The translations under genes and the position numbers were made by a program. From JAFAYN01 sp963733105 (lineage in GTDB: Bacteria > Gemmatimonadota > Gemmatimonadetes > Longimicrobiales > Longimicrobiaceae), in assembly GCA_963733105.1 (NCBI GenBank), contig CAVTCB010000010.1, positions 434,001-498,000 on the forward strand: a stretch of DNA of 64,000 nucleotides. The letters are read 5' to 3'. Positions 43,801 through 55,646 of the stretch are shown piece by piece (the stretch's first letter is position 1; the number at the start of each line of letters is the position of its first letter). Under the pieces are notes generated by a model. The model saw only the letters and a program-made list of their open reading frames with translations, had not been told where the DNA came from and ran no database searches.

Positions 43801-46800
43801 GCACCTCCCGGAGTACATGGTCCCCTCCGCGGTGGTGGTCCTCGACGCCTTCCCGCTCACCCCGAACGGCAAGACCGACCGCGGGGCGCTCCCGGCGCCG
43901 GAGGCCCCGTCCGCCGACGCGCACGTCGAGCCCGCCACCCCGACGGAGAAGGCGCTGGCGGGGATCTGGGCGGAGGTGCTGGGGGTGGAGCGCGTCGGCG
44001 CGCGCGACGACTTCTTCGCGCTGGGAGGGCACTCGCTCCTGGCGGCGCGCGTGGCCGGACGGGTGCGGGAGGAGCTCGGCGCGGATCTCCCGCTGCGCGC
44101 CCTCTTCGAGGCCGCCACGGTGGAGGCGCTGGCCGCGCGCGTGGAGGCGCTGTCCGGGACGGGCGCGCCCCCGTCCCCCCTCGTCCCCGTCCCCCGCGAC
44201 CGCCCGCTCCCCGTCTCCTCCGCGCAGCGCCGCCTCTGGCTGGAGCACCACCTGAGCGGCGCGCCGGCCAGCTACAACCTGGCGTTCGCGCTCCGGCTCC
44301 GCGGCGGGCTGTCCGCCGACGCGCTGCGCGGCGCGCTGGAGGCCGTGGTCGCGCGGCACGAGGCGCTGCGCACCCGCATCGTGGAGGAGGACGGCGAGCC
44401 GGTGCAGGTGGTCGAGCCCCCCGCCCCGCTCGACCTCCCCTTCCACGACCTCGCCCCCCTGGGCGGCGCGGAGCGCGAGGCCGCCGCGGCCCGCCACGCG
44501 GAGGACGAGGCGGCGCGCCCCTTCGACCTGGAGCGGGCGCCGCTGCTGCGCGCCGCGCTCCTCCGGCTGGGGGCGCGGGAGCACGTGCTCCTGGTGACCG
44601 CCCACCACGCCGCCTTCGACGGGTGGTCGCAGGGGGTGCTCACCCGCGAGCTGGGGGCGCTCTACGCCGCGCGGCTGGAGGGGCGGGACGCCGCGCTCCC
44701 CGCGCTGGAGGTGCAGTACGGCGACTACGCCGCCTGGCAGCGCCGCCGGGACGACGCGGACGAGACGCGCTCCGACGCGGAGTTCTGGCGCCGGGAGCTG
44801 GCGGGCGCCCCCGCGGCGCTGGAGCTCCACGCCGACCGCCCCCGCCCCGCCGTGCGGCGCTTCCGCGGCGCCGCCTTCCCCTGGCGGGTGCCGGCGGCTC
44901 CGGCCGACGCGCTCCGCGCCCTGGCCCGCGGCGAGGACGCCACGCTCTTCATGGCGCTGCTGGCGGGCTTCGACGCCTTCCTGTACCGCCACACGGGGCA
45001 GGAGGACCTGGTGGTCGGCACCCCCGTGGCGGGGCGCGGCCACCCCGCGCTGGAGCCGCTGGTGGGGTGCTTCGTCAACGTGGTCCCGCTGCGCGCCCGG
45101 GTGGAGGGCGGCGAGCCGTTCCGCACCCTGCTGCGGCGGGTGCGCGGCGCCGCGCTGGACGCCTTCGCGCACGGCGGGCTCTCCTTCGAGCAGGTGGTGG
45201 ACGCCGCGGGCGTCCACCGCGAGGCGAGCCGCGCGCCGCTGGTGCAGGTGCTCCTCGCCCTCCAGAACACCCCCCCGGAGCGCCTCTCCCTCCCGGGGCT
45301 GGAGGCGGAGCCGCTGGAGACGGAGGGGCGGACCTCGCGCTACGACCTGAGCGTGTACCTGCGCGAGGAGCCGGACGGCTCGCTGGCCGCGCGGGTGGAG
45401 TACGACACCGACCTGTTCGACCGCGTCACCGTCGAGGGGTGGATGGGGAGCCTGGGACGCCTCCTGGAGGCCGCCGCCGCGGACCCGGACGTCCCGGTCG
45501 GCGAGCTCCCCGTGCTGGACGCCGCCGAGCGCGACCGCGTCCTCCACGAGTGGAACGACACGGCCGCGCCGCTGGACCCGGGCGCCACCCTCCCCGCCCT
45601 CTTCGCGGCCCAGCTCCGGCGCACACCGGACGCCGTCGCCCTGGTGCACGGCGCCGGGACGCTGACCTACGCCGGGCTGGACCGCCGCGCCGGCGAGCTG
45701 GCCCGCGAGCTGGCCGCGCGCGGGGTGGGGCCGGAGTCGCGCGTGGGGCTCCTGCTGGAGCGCTCCGCCGGGATGGTGGCCGCCATGCTGGCCGTGCACC
45801 GCGCCGGCGGCGCCTACGTCCCCCTCGACCCGGCGTACCCGGACGGGCGGCTGGGCTACATGCTGGAGGACTCCGGCGCGCGCGTGCTGGTGACGCAGCC
45901 GGGGATGGAGGGGCGGCTGGCGGGGTTCGGGGGGGAGACCGTGGTCCTGGGCGCGGAGGAGGGGGTGCCCGCCGGCGCGCCGGAGCCCGCCGTCTCCCCC
46001 TCCGGCGCGGCCTACGTCATCTACACCTCCGGCTCCACCGGGCGCCCCAAGGGCGTCGTGGTCGAGCACCGCAACGTGGCCGCCTTCTTCGCGGCGATGA
46101 CGGCGCGGGTGGGGGGGGCGCCGGGGACGTGGCTGGCCACCACCAGCATCTCCTTCGACATCTCCGTGCTGGAGATCCTGTGGACGCTGTCGCGCGGGTC
46201 CACGGTGGTGCTGCACGACGCGCGGGCGACCCACGGGGTAGCGGAGCGGGTCCGCGCGCACGGCGTCACGCACCTGCAGTGCACCCCCTCGCACGCGTCG
46301 ATGCTCCTGTCCGACCCGGAGATGGCCGTGGCGCTCCGCGGCGTGGAGTGCGTCCTCCTGGGGGGCGAGGCGCTCCCGGCCGGGCTGGTCCGGCAGCTCC
46401 GCGAGGCCACCCCCGCGCGCATCCTCAACATGTACGGCCCCACCGAGACCACCGTGTGGTCGGCCGCGCACGAGGTGGACGGCGCGGAGGGCCCGATCCC
46501 CATCGGGAGGCCGGTCGCCAACACCCGCGCCTACGTGGTGGACCGCCGCCTCGGCCCCTCGCCCTCGCCCGTGGGCGTCGCCGGGGAGCTGTGGATCGGG
46601 GGGGCGGGCGTGGCGCGCGGCTACCTGGGGAGGGCGGATGCGACGGCGGAGCGGTTCGTCCCCGACCCCTTCGGCGCGGAGCCGGGGGCGCGGCTCTACC
46701 GCACCGGGGACCTGGCGCGCTGGAGGGTGGACGGGACGCTGGAGTTCCTGGGCCGGGCGGACCAGCAGGTCAAGGTGCGCGGCCACCGCATCGAGCCCGC

Positions 46801-47425
46801 CGAGGTGGAGGCCGCGCTGGACGCCCACCCCGCCGTGGGGGAGAGCGCCGTGGTGGCCCGGAGCGACGGCGGGGAGGCCCGGCTGGTGGCGTACTGGGTC
46901 CCGGCGGCGGGCGGCGGGGACGGGCCGCCCTCCCCGGGCGAGCTGCGGCGCTGGCTGGCGGAGCGCCTCCCGGACTACATGGTCCCCTCGCTCTTCGTGG
47001 CGCTGGAGCGGATGCCGCTCACCCCCAACGGCAAGACCGATCGGCGGGCGCTCCCCGACCCGGAGCGGTCGCGCCCCGCGCCGGACGAGGACTACGTCCC
47101 GCCGCGGAACGAGCTGGAGAGCGTCATCTCCGGGGTGTGGAGGGAGGTGCTCGGAGTGGAGCGGGTGGGGGTGCGCGACAACTTCTTCGAGCTGGGAGGG
47201 ACCTCGGTGCGGCTCGCCTCCGTGCACCGCGCCCTCGCCGGGCGCCTGGAGCGGCGGGTGACGCTGGTGGACCTGTTCCGCTACCCCACCGTCGGCGGGC
47301 TGGCCGAGGTGCTGGAGCAGCGGGACGGGGGGGGGACCCCGCCTCCGCGCGTGCAGGACCGGGTGCAGGGCCGGGCGGACCGGCAGCTCCAGGCCCAGGC
47401 GGCCCGGCAGCGTCCGCGAAGGTGA
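37820..47425 (+). CDS. Trimodular nonribosomal peptide synthetase, C-A-T-C-A-T-C-A-T
   Basis: About 3,201 residues in three modules. Starts ATG 37820 after a spacer from TTGACA. Frame moves from position class 2 to 1 at a C7 run (38,431-38,437, one C short) and back at a G3 near 39,655 (one G extra), so both changes are probably errors. Module 1: C (HHVVADG, about residue 175), A (FTSGSTGRPKG, GPTEDTTYST), T (GGHSLLATRL). Module 2: C (HHAVADG), A and T (GGHSLLAARV). Module 3: C (HHAAFDG), A and T (GGTSVRLASV). Ten-position specificity codes by alignment to GrsA: DVATNALTYK, DVASNGLTYK and DILQLGMVWK; the third is essentially the glycine code, the first two resemble the alanine code of cyanobacterial NRPSs. 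No epimerase, no thioesterase; the tail is basic and may dock with the PKS. Confidence 0.93.
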
Positions 47426-47468
47426 AAAAGAAAACAATGTTTACCCCCTCCCGGGTTGCGCATCTGCC

Positions 47469-47508
47469 TTGGCTGTCGTAATTTGATCGCGAACTAGACG
47501 ACAGCCAA
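47469..47508. promoter_or_regulatory. Perfect 11-bp inverted repeat between NRPS and PKS genes
   Basis: TTGGCTGTCGT (47469-47479) and ACGACAGCCAA (47498-47508) around an AT-richer 18-base spacer. Could be an operator, or a weak attenuator for the downstream PKS. It sits 44 bases after the NRPS stop and about 110 before the PKS ATG. Confidence 0.6.
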
Positions 47509-47618
47509 TCCGGAGCAAAACACGGCGTCTTATGCACCGTGAAGTGCTCCGTTCTTGTCCCTGCGCCGGTTTTCTCCCAGCCGCCGCAACCCCGCCCCGC
47601 AACCCGCAGCGGACTGTC

Positions 47619-50600
47619 ATGACCGAGGAAAGCTACCCGGGGCCCGAGCGCATCGCCGTGGTGGGGATGGCGGCCCGCTTCCCGGGCGCGCCGGACGTGG
47701 ACGCCTTCTGGCGCAACCTGCGGGGCGGGGTGGAGTCCATCGCGCGGCTCACCGACGAGGAGATCCTCGCCTCCGGGGCCGACGCCGACCTCCTGTCGCG
47801 CCCCGACTTCGTGCGCGCGTACGGGGTGCTGGACGAGGCCGACCTGTTCGACCCGGACTTCTTCGACCTGACCCCGCGCGACGCGGAGCTGATGGACCCG
47901 CAGCACCGGCTCTTCCTGGAGCAGGCGTGGCGGGCGCTGGAGCACGCCGGGTGCGACCCGTCGAGCTTCCCCGGCCCCATCGGCGTCTTCGGCGGCTCCA
48001 ACCTGAACTCCTACCTCCTCGCCCTGGTGGCCCGGCACGGGACCCGGGCCGCGGACGTCCTCCAGGCCCGCATCCGCGCGGACAAGGACTTCCTCACCAC
48101 GCTCGTCTCCTACAAGCTCGACCTCCGCGGCCCCAGCTACGCCGTCCAGACGGCGTGCTCCACCTCGCTGGTGGCGGTGCACCTGGCCTGCCAGAGCCTG
48201 ATCGACTTCCACTGCGACATGGCGCTCGCCGGGGGCGTCTCCGTGGGCGCCCCGCTGCGTGGCGGGTACGTGGCCCGCGAGGGAGTGCTTTCCCCCGACG
48301 GCCACTGCCGCGCCTTCGACGCGCGCGGCGAGGGGACGGTGGAGGCGGCCGGCGTGGGGGTGGTGGCGCTGAAGCGCCTGAGCGACGCCCTGGCCGACGG
48401 CGACCGGGTGCACGCCGTGATCCTGGCCTCCGCGGTGAACAACGACGGGGCGCAGAAGGTGGGCTTCACCGCCCCCAGCGTGGAGGGGCAGATCGAGGTG
48501 GTGGCCACCGCCCACGCGCTGGCGCGGGTCCCCGCGGAGAGCATCACCTACGTGGAGGCGCACGGGACCGCGACCCCGATGGGCGACCCGGTGGAGGTGA
48601 CGGCGCTCACGCAGGCGTTCGGTACGGAGTCGCGCGGCTTCTGCGCGCTCGGCTCGGTGAAGACCAACGTGGGGCACCTGGACGCCGCCGCCGGGGTGGC
48701 GAGCCTGATCAAGGCCGTCCTCGCGCTGGAGCACGGGGAGATCCCGCCCTCGCTCCACTTCGAGGAGCCCAACCCGGAGATCGACTTCGCCGGCTCCCCC
48801 TTCTACGTCGCCGACCGGCTCCTCCCCTGGGCGCCGCCCGCGGGGGTGCCGCGCCGCGCGGGGGTGTCGTCGTTCGGGATCGGGGGGACCAACGCGCACG
48901 TGGTGCTGGAGGAGGCGCCGCGCGAGGCGGTGCGGCGCCGCGGCGACGGGCCCGAGCTGCTGGTGCTCTCGGCCCGCACGCCGGAGGCGCTGGACGCCCT
49001 GAGCGCCGCCACGGCGGAGCGCCTGGAGAGCCACCCCGACCTGGACCCCGGCGACCTGGCCTTCACGCTCCAGCAGGGGCGGCGCGCCTTCCCCCACCGG
49101 CGGGCGCTGGTGGCGGCGAGCGCGGCCGAGGCGGCGGCGCTGCTGCGCTCCGCCGATCCCGCGGAGGTGGTCACGGCGCGGGCCGCGGAGCTGGACCCGG
49201 GGGTGGCGTTCCTGTTCTCCGGGCTGGGAACGCAGTACGCGGGGATGGGGCGCGAGCTGTACGAGCGCGAGCCCGTCTTCCGCGCCGCCATGGACCGCTG
49301 CTTCGCCATCCTCCGCGACCGCTGGGGGATGGATCTGCGCGAGAAGCTGTACGGCGCAGCGACCCCCGCCCCGGGCGCCGCGGGGAGCGGGCCCGACCTG
49401 CGGGCCATGCTGCGCGGCACGGGCGGCCCCTCGGAGGGCGACCCGCTCCAGGGCGCGCGCTGGGGGCACCCCGCCATGTTCGCCGTGGGGTGGGCGCTGG
49501 CGGAGACGTGGCGGAGCCGCGGGATCGAGCCGCGCGCGGTGGCGGGGCACTCGCTGGGCGAGTACGTGGCCGCCTGCGTGGCCGGGGTCTTCTCGCTGGA
49601 GGACGCGCTGACGCTGGTGGTGCGGCGCGCGGAGCTGCTGGAGCCGATCCGCGGGAGCATGGCCGCGGTGGGGCTCCCGGAGGCGGAGGTGCGCGCGGTG
49701 CTGGCCGACCTGGCGGCCGAGGGGGAGGCCCCCGCGCTGGCCGCGGTCAACGCGCCGCGCTCGTGCGTGGTGTCGGGGACGGCGGAGGCGGTGGCGCGCT
49801 TCGCGGAGCGGATGCGCGCCCGCGGCGAGACCGTCCTCCCGCTGGCGGTGCTGCACCCCTTCCACTCCCCGCTCCTGGAGCCGACTCGGGAGGAGCTGGC
49901 GCGCGTGCTCGCCGGGATGCGGCGCAACGCCCCGGAGGTCCCGCTGGCCGCCAACGCCACCGGCCGCTGGCTCCGCCCGGAGGAGGCGCGCTCCGTGGAG
50001 TACTGGGTGGAGCACCTGACGGCCCCGGTGCGCTTCGCGGAGTGCGTGGAGCGCCTGCGCGGGCTGGCCGGGAACGCCGGGGAGCCGGTGCTCCTGGAGC
50101 TGGGTCCCGGCGCCGTGCTGGGGTCGTGGGCGCGGCAGCAGGGCGCGGAGCGGGTGGCGTCCTCGCTCCGCCACGGAGAGCAGGGGGGCTCCGACCTGGC
50201 GCTCCTCCGCAGGGCGGTGGGGCAGCTCTGGTGCTGGGGCGTCCCCGTGGACTGGCGCCGGCAGGGGGACACGGAGGGGCGCAGGCGAGTGGTCCTCCCC
50301 GGGCACCCGATGAGCCGCCGCCGCTACTGGCTCCTGGACGTCCCCGCCACGCAGGCGGCGGCCGGCGCCCCGGAGGGACGCCTTTCCACCACGCGCTGGC
50401 GCCAGCTCCCCGATGCGGAGGACGCGGGCGCGGAGGCGTTCGCGGGGGAGCGGGTGGTGGTGTTCGGCGGGGCGGGCGCGGCGGGGGTGGCGAGCCGGCT
50501 GCACGCGGCCGGCGCCGGGCCGGTGCGCGTGGAGGCCGGGGACGCCTTCCGCGACGAGGGCGCCCGCTGCACCGTCCGCCCCGGGGAGCCGGGGGACTTC

Positions 50601-51792
50601 GTGCGGCTGGCGGAGGCGCTCCGCGCCCGCGGCTGGGACGGGCCCGTGCACGCCCTCCACCTGTGGTGCCTGGACGGGGACGCGGCGGAGGCCGCGGTGG
50701 ACGCCCCCCGCCTCTGGGCCGAGGCGCTGGCCGGGGCCGGCTTCCCCGGCGAGGGGAGCACCCTGCTGGCCGCCACCCGCGGCGCCCGCGCGGTGCTGGG
50801 CACCGAGGAGCTGCACCCCGCGCAGGCGCCCGTCGCCGCGCTCCTCCCGGAGGCGGCGCGGGCGCTCCCCGGGGTGCGCGTCCGCGCGGTGGACGTGGAG
50901 GCGCGCGCCTGGGAGGAGGCCGTGCTCCGCGAGGCCGCCGACCTGCGGGCGGACGACGCCCGGCTCCCCGAGGTGGCCTGGAGGGGGACGGGCCGCTGGG
51001 AGCCGTTCCGCGCGCCGCTCCCCGCCCCCGGGAAGCGGGGAGCGCGTACGCGCCTCCGCGAGGAGGGCGTCTACCTGGTGGCCGGCGGGCCGGGCGGCGT
51101 CGTCGCGCGCCATCGCCCGCTACCTGACGGAGACGGTCCGGGCGCGGGTGTTGCTGGCCGACGCCGCGGACGCCGGGGCGCTGGCCGCGGCCACGCACGG
51201 CGAGGCCGTGGAGCTGACGATCCTCTGCTCCCCGGCGGGCGACGCCGCGGGCGCGGCCTTCCTGGCCACCTTCGCCGCCGCGCGCACCCGTGGCGGGGAG
51301 GGTCCCACCGTGGCCGTCGCCTGGGACGTGCCGGACGGCGCCGCCCCCTTCGCGGGGATCGACCCGGCGGAGGGCGCGGAGCTGCTCGGGCGCCTCTTCG
51401 CCCACGGCACCGGGACGCAGGTGACGGTGCGCGCGGGCGCCTCCGCCCCCGCCCCGGCCGAGGCCGCGGAGGGCCGGGTGCTCCACGCGCGCCCCGCCGT
51501 GGCCCCGTACGTGGCTCCCCGCACCGAGCTGGAGCGGACGCTGGTGGAGATGTACGGGCGTGCGCTGGGAGTGGAGCGGATCGGCGTGGACGACGGCTTC
51601 TTCGAGCTGGGCGGCGACTCGCTGCTGGCGACTCAGCTCCTTTCCGCGCTGAACGAGCGCTTCCGGGTGGAGCTCCCGCTGCGCGCGCTCTTCGAGGCCG
51701 CCACCCCGGCCCGCCTGGCCGCGGCGATCGTGCAGCAGCAGATGGACCAGGTGGACGACGACCTGCTCGCCCGCGCCCTCGCCGAGCTGTAG
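47619..51792 (+). CDS. Type I polyketide synthase, KS-AT-(remnant KR)-ACP
   Basis: About 1,390 residues from ATG 47619; frame changes once near 51,098-51,110, probably an error. KS: Cys in TACSTS (about residue 179), His in EAHGTATP and His in NVGHLD form the complete decarboxylative triad. AT: GHSLGEYVAA with VLHPFHS, i.e. an HAFH-like motif expected for malonyl-CoA. A Rossmann-like start (GVYLVAGGPGG) introduces a reductase-type region of only about 150 residues; a functional KR needs about twice this and the Ser/Tyr catalytic residues are missing. ACP: FFELGGDSLLATQL. It sits between two NRPS genes and would extend the peptide by a C2 unit that stays unreduced. Confidence 0.9.
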
Positions 51793-51802
51793 CCCGCCGC
51801 GA

Positions 51803-53909
51803 ATGAGCCAGCGCGCGCTGTCGACCGCAGACCTCACCCCGGAGCAGCTGGAGCGCCTCCAACAGCGCCTGGCCGCCCTCCGGGGAGAGGCCCCGCCCGT
51901 GGACCGCATCCCCCGCCGCCCGGCCGGGGAGGCGGTCCCGCTGTCGTTCGCGCAGCAGCGAATCTGGCTCCAGGACCAGCTCGACCCCGACGCCCGGCTC
52001 TTCAACGTCCCCCTGGGGCTGCGCTTCCGGGGCGAGCTGGACGTGCCCGCGCTCCGCCGCGCCCTGGACGAGGTGTCACGGCGCCACGAGGTGCTGAGGA
52101 CCACCTACCGGCTGGGGGAGGACGGGCCCGTCCAGGTGGTCCACCCCGCGGCGCCGGTCCCCGTGGAGGAGGTGGACCTCCGGGGCGAGCCGGACCCGGC
52201 CGACGCCGCGCTCCGCCGCGCCGGCGCCGACGCGGAGCGCCCCTTCGACCTGGCCCGCGACTTCCCGCTCCGGGCGCTCCTGGCGCGCGTCGGGGCGCGG
52301 GACCACGTCCTGTCCCTCACCCTGCACCACGTCGCCCAGGACAAGTGGTCGTCCGGGCTCCTCCTGGGGGAGCTGGCCGCCCTGTACCGCGCCTTCCGGG
52401 CGGGCGCACCCTCCCCCCTCCCCGAGCCCGGGGTCCAGTACGCCGACTTCGCCGCGTGGCAGCGGGAGCGCCTCCGCGGCGCCGAACTGGACCGGCTCCT
52501 CGGCTTCTGGAAGGGGCAGCTGGAGGGGGCCTCCTTCGAGCCCGCCCTCCCCGTGGACCGGCCGCGCGCCGCCGCCGGCCCCTTCCGGGCCGCGCACCAC
52601 CCGGTGCGGATCTCCGGGGGCGTGTTGCGGGCCGTGCGCGCGCTGGCGCAGCAGGAGAACGGGACCTCGTACATGGTGCTCATGGCGGCGTACCTGGTGT
52701 TCCTGCGCCGCTACACGGGGGAGGACGACCTGGTGGTGGGCTCCTACGTGGCGGGCCGGAGCCGCACCGAGACGGAGCGGCTGGTGGGGAGCCTGGCGAA
52801 CACTCTGGTGCTCCGCTTCCGGACGGGGGACGCGGGCACCTTCCGCGAGCTGCTGCGCGAGGTGCGGGGGACGGTGATCGAGGCCTTCCGCCACCAGGAG
52901 CTCCCCTTCGAGCGGCTGGTGGAGGAGCTCCAGCCGGCGCGCGAGCCGGGGCGGATGCCGCTGGTCCGCACCTCGCTCAACCTCCCCCGCGCCGCCTCGG
53001 CTGCCCTGGACCTCCCGGGGCTGGAGGTGGAGATGCTCCCCGTGACCGCCGGGGCGGCCGGGGTGGAGCTCCACTGGCTCCTGGAGGAGGCCGACGACGC
53101 GGTGGCGGGGAGCCTGGAGTACGATGCCTCGCTCTTCCTCCCGGAGACCGCCGCGCGCCTGGCCGACGGCTTCCTGCGCCTGGTGGAGGCCGCCGCGGCC
53201 GACCCGGACGCTCCCGGTGGCGGCGCTGGACCCCATGGCCCCCGCGGAGCGGGCGCGGGTGCTGGTGGAGTGGAACGACACCGCGCGCCGCTACCCCGCC
53301 GGCGAGCTGGCGCACGGCCTCTTCGCCGCCCAGGCGGAGCGCACGCCGGACGCCGCCGCGCTCGTCTTCCGCGGCGAGGCGGTCTCCTACGCGGAGCTGG
53401 AGCGGCGCGCCAACCGCCTCGCCCACGCGCTGCGCCGCCGGGGCGCGGGCCCGGAGGCGCGCGTCGGGGTGCTCCTGGAGCGCACGCCGGAGATGGTGGC
53501 GGCGCTCCTGGCCGTGCTCAAGGCGGGCGGCGCCTACGTCCCCCTGGACCCGGCGCACCCGCGGGAGCGTCTGGCCCGGATGATCGAGGACGCGGGCGTC
53601 CGACTGGTGGTCGCCGGACCGGGCCTCGCCGACCGCGTCCCGGAGGGCGCGGCGGAGCTGCTCCCCGCCGGCGCGGGCGAGGGGGAGCCCGACACCGCGC
53701 CGGAGAGCGGGGCGGGGCCGGAGAACCTGTCGCACGTGATCTTCACCTCCGGCTCCACGGGGCGCCCCAAGGGGGTGATGATCCGCCACGCCTCCGTCGC
53801 CGTCCTGCTGCACTGGCTGCGCGAGACGGTGTCGGACGAGGAGCGCGCGCGGGTCCTGGGCTCCACCTCCATCAGCTTCGACGTCTCCGTCGCGGAGATC
53901 TTCGGCACC
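51803..53909 (+). CDS. Second NRPS, C-A, cut short at the chimeric junction
   Basis: Begins ATG 51803, 10 bases after the PKS stop, so co-translation with it is likely. N-terminal linker, then C domain (FAQQRIWLQDQL; HHVAQDK, i.e. HHxxxD with Lys in place of the usual Gly), then A domain (LTYAEL-like SYAELERRANRL, IFTSGSTGRPKGVMI). One extra C in CCC at 53,213-53,215 shifts the frame once. The reading stops making sense at FDVSVAEIFGT: the next base on is unrelated DNA. The missing remainder would have held the rest of A, T and possibly the release domain. Confidence 0.9.
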
Positions 53910-53915
53910 CAACTG
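53905..53915. other. Chimeric junction 1
   Basis: The adenylation domain reads correctly to TTCGGCACC and then breaks. The two other copies continue with CTCTGCTGGGG-like sequence, whereas here CAACTGCACGCC follows and the opposite strand immediately codes a different protein. Base composition and frame quality change at the same base. This is best explained as two unrelated molecules joined. Confidence 0.85.
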
Positions 53916-55203
53916 CACGCCCCAACCGTGGTTGTAGCCGTAGGCCGGCATGCTGTACGGGTACTGCGTGAACGTGCCGTGCTCGAGGTGCTGCTTGGTG
54001 TTGTTGAACTCGGTGGAGCAGATGCCTTCCAAGCTGTTGATGCCGTAGTACGAAACGTCGGCGAGCTTGTGGCGTTGCGGGAAGTAGTTCGCGGTTTGCT
54101 GGTTCCACCACGAAGTACAGCGGGCCGCCGTTGGGCGACGCGCCGCGGCGGCAGAAGCCCAGGCCTTCTTGATCGAGGATCGTAGCGCGCCGAGGCGACG
54201 GCGGTCGGCTTCGAAATGGCGAGGCGGCGGTGGCAGCATCGCCTGCGCGGGCATCAGGTGCATCGTTCCGTCGGCGTTGGGCTTGATCAGCGGATAGACA
54301 GTGAACGCGCCTTGAGTGTGCGCTGTGCCAAGGCACGGATCGCTGACGTCGCTCTGCGCGACCCAGCCCGCGGGGATCCACGGCTCGAGCGACTTGAAGT
54401 AGACGTTGCCGAGCGGATCGTCCTCGGGATCGCCTTGGTCGTAGACCGCTCGGTCCGTTGTTGACGCGCAGGTCGAGCGACAGCCGTCCTCTTGCGCCCA
54501 GGCCGTCACGTACGAGTGCACGCCGAAGAAGTGCGGCAACGCGCCGGTCGGAGCACCGACGACCTGCGAGCCCGGGCTCATCACGTCGTAGTTGCGCACT
54601 GCACCGCGACGCTGCCCTTGCGCAGCGTGAGCGTGTTCGCCGCCGAGCCTTGGGAGCGGACGTTCTTCAGCAAGTCGAGCTTGGTACTGATGGCCGAAGA
54701 CGTCGGTCGCGACGAGCAGCGTGCCGCCCGGTTGCGTCAGGAGATTCATGACCTCCTGCTTGATCGGGAGCTGGCCGGCAAGTGCGCGTGGTTGACGACT
54801 TGGTATTGGATCTTCGTCTCCGCGACGGCCGACGACGGACGATCGACGCGGCGCGAGCACTTCGATCACGGCGGCGCCGTCGCTGTCGAGCGGATAGCGC
54901 GACACAATCTCGACTTGGTCGGCACGACGTTGCCCGTGACGTTGCGCACCGAGAACGGCGTCTTGCCGTCGGCGCGCGGGAAGGTTCCCTTGGGCACGGG
55001 CACGGTGCCGTGCAAGATGAACTGCGACGCAGCATCGGCGCCGACAATTCGAGTACGGCGACCACGCTGCCGCCGGGACCTGACTGACCTGCGGCCTCGG
55101 GGGAATGCTGTGTGAACAGCGAGTTTCCGCTGTTGCTGCTCGGCGAACCGGTTAACACGCAACGCCCCAAGACAGCGCGCTCGCAACTACAAAGCGCGGC
55201 CAT
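53910..55203 (-). pseudogene. Secreted protein fragment, frame-broken, cut at junction 1
   Basis: Reading leftwards from about 55203: MAALCSCERAVLGRCVLTGS, then a Ser/Gly-rich LFTQHSPEAAG stretch, GTVPVPKGTFPRADGKTPFS, VRNVTGNVVP, then RYPLDSDGAAVIEVLAP, FGVHSYVTAWAQEDGC, NVYFKSLEPWIPAGWVAQSD, AFTVYPLIKPNADGTMHLMP, WWNQQTANYFPQRHKLADVS and FTQYPYSMPAYGYNHGWGVQ at the junction. Frame changes occur every 100-250 bases. Appears to be an exported protein of about 430 residues; the C-terminus is missing. I do not recognise the family. Confidence 0.6.
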
Positions 55204-55646
55204 TGCATGCGCGCTGTCGTCTCTCGTGGACGCACTGCCCGTCGCATTCCTCGCGCCCCACGCGCGATAGCCATCGTGACCGACACTACTGTTCCTACTC
55301 AGTCGCTGGACTCCCCTTGATCGCCGTTCCCCATACACGGCGATGGTGCTGATTCACCGGCCCAGTCTTTCGAGATCGCCGCAGCGCACTCTGGAGTCGT
55401 TTTGCACTTTCGAACGTGTCTACGTGGAAATACCGGGCATTCAGCGTTCGGAGTTCGAGCCGTCGTCAGCGCGTGAAATCGCCCTAGAAAAATGCCGGCG
55501 AGCATGTTTTCGGCGTCGTATCGAGCGTGATGCGACGCGGAGTTGACGGGCGCGCCGAAGAAATCCCTGACAGCGATGCGCTGTCGCGTACCATGCGGCC
55601 TCGCGGTCGAATACGCACGACGCGTGTTTGCCGCGCATGGAGATGC

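Noticed and set aside
39527..47437. A reverse-strand open frame of about 2,600 codons over the NRPS
   Set aside because: Antisense shadow of GC-rich codons; no recognisable domains and composition extreme in Arg, His, Pro and Gly.
37717..47481. A forward open frame of over 3,200 codons
   Set aside because: Outside 38,440-39,660 it is an Arg/Ala/Gly-rich shadow of the real NRPS frame and carries no domain motifs; it exists because of codon bias.
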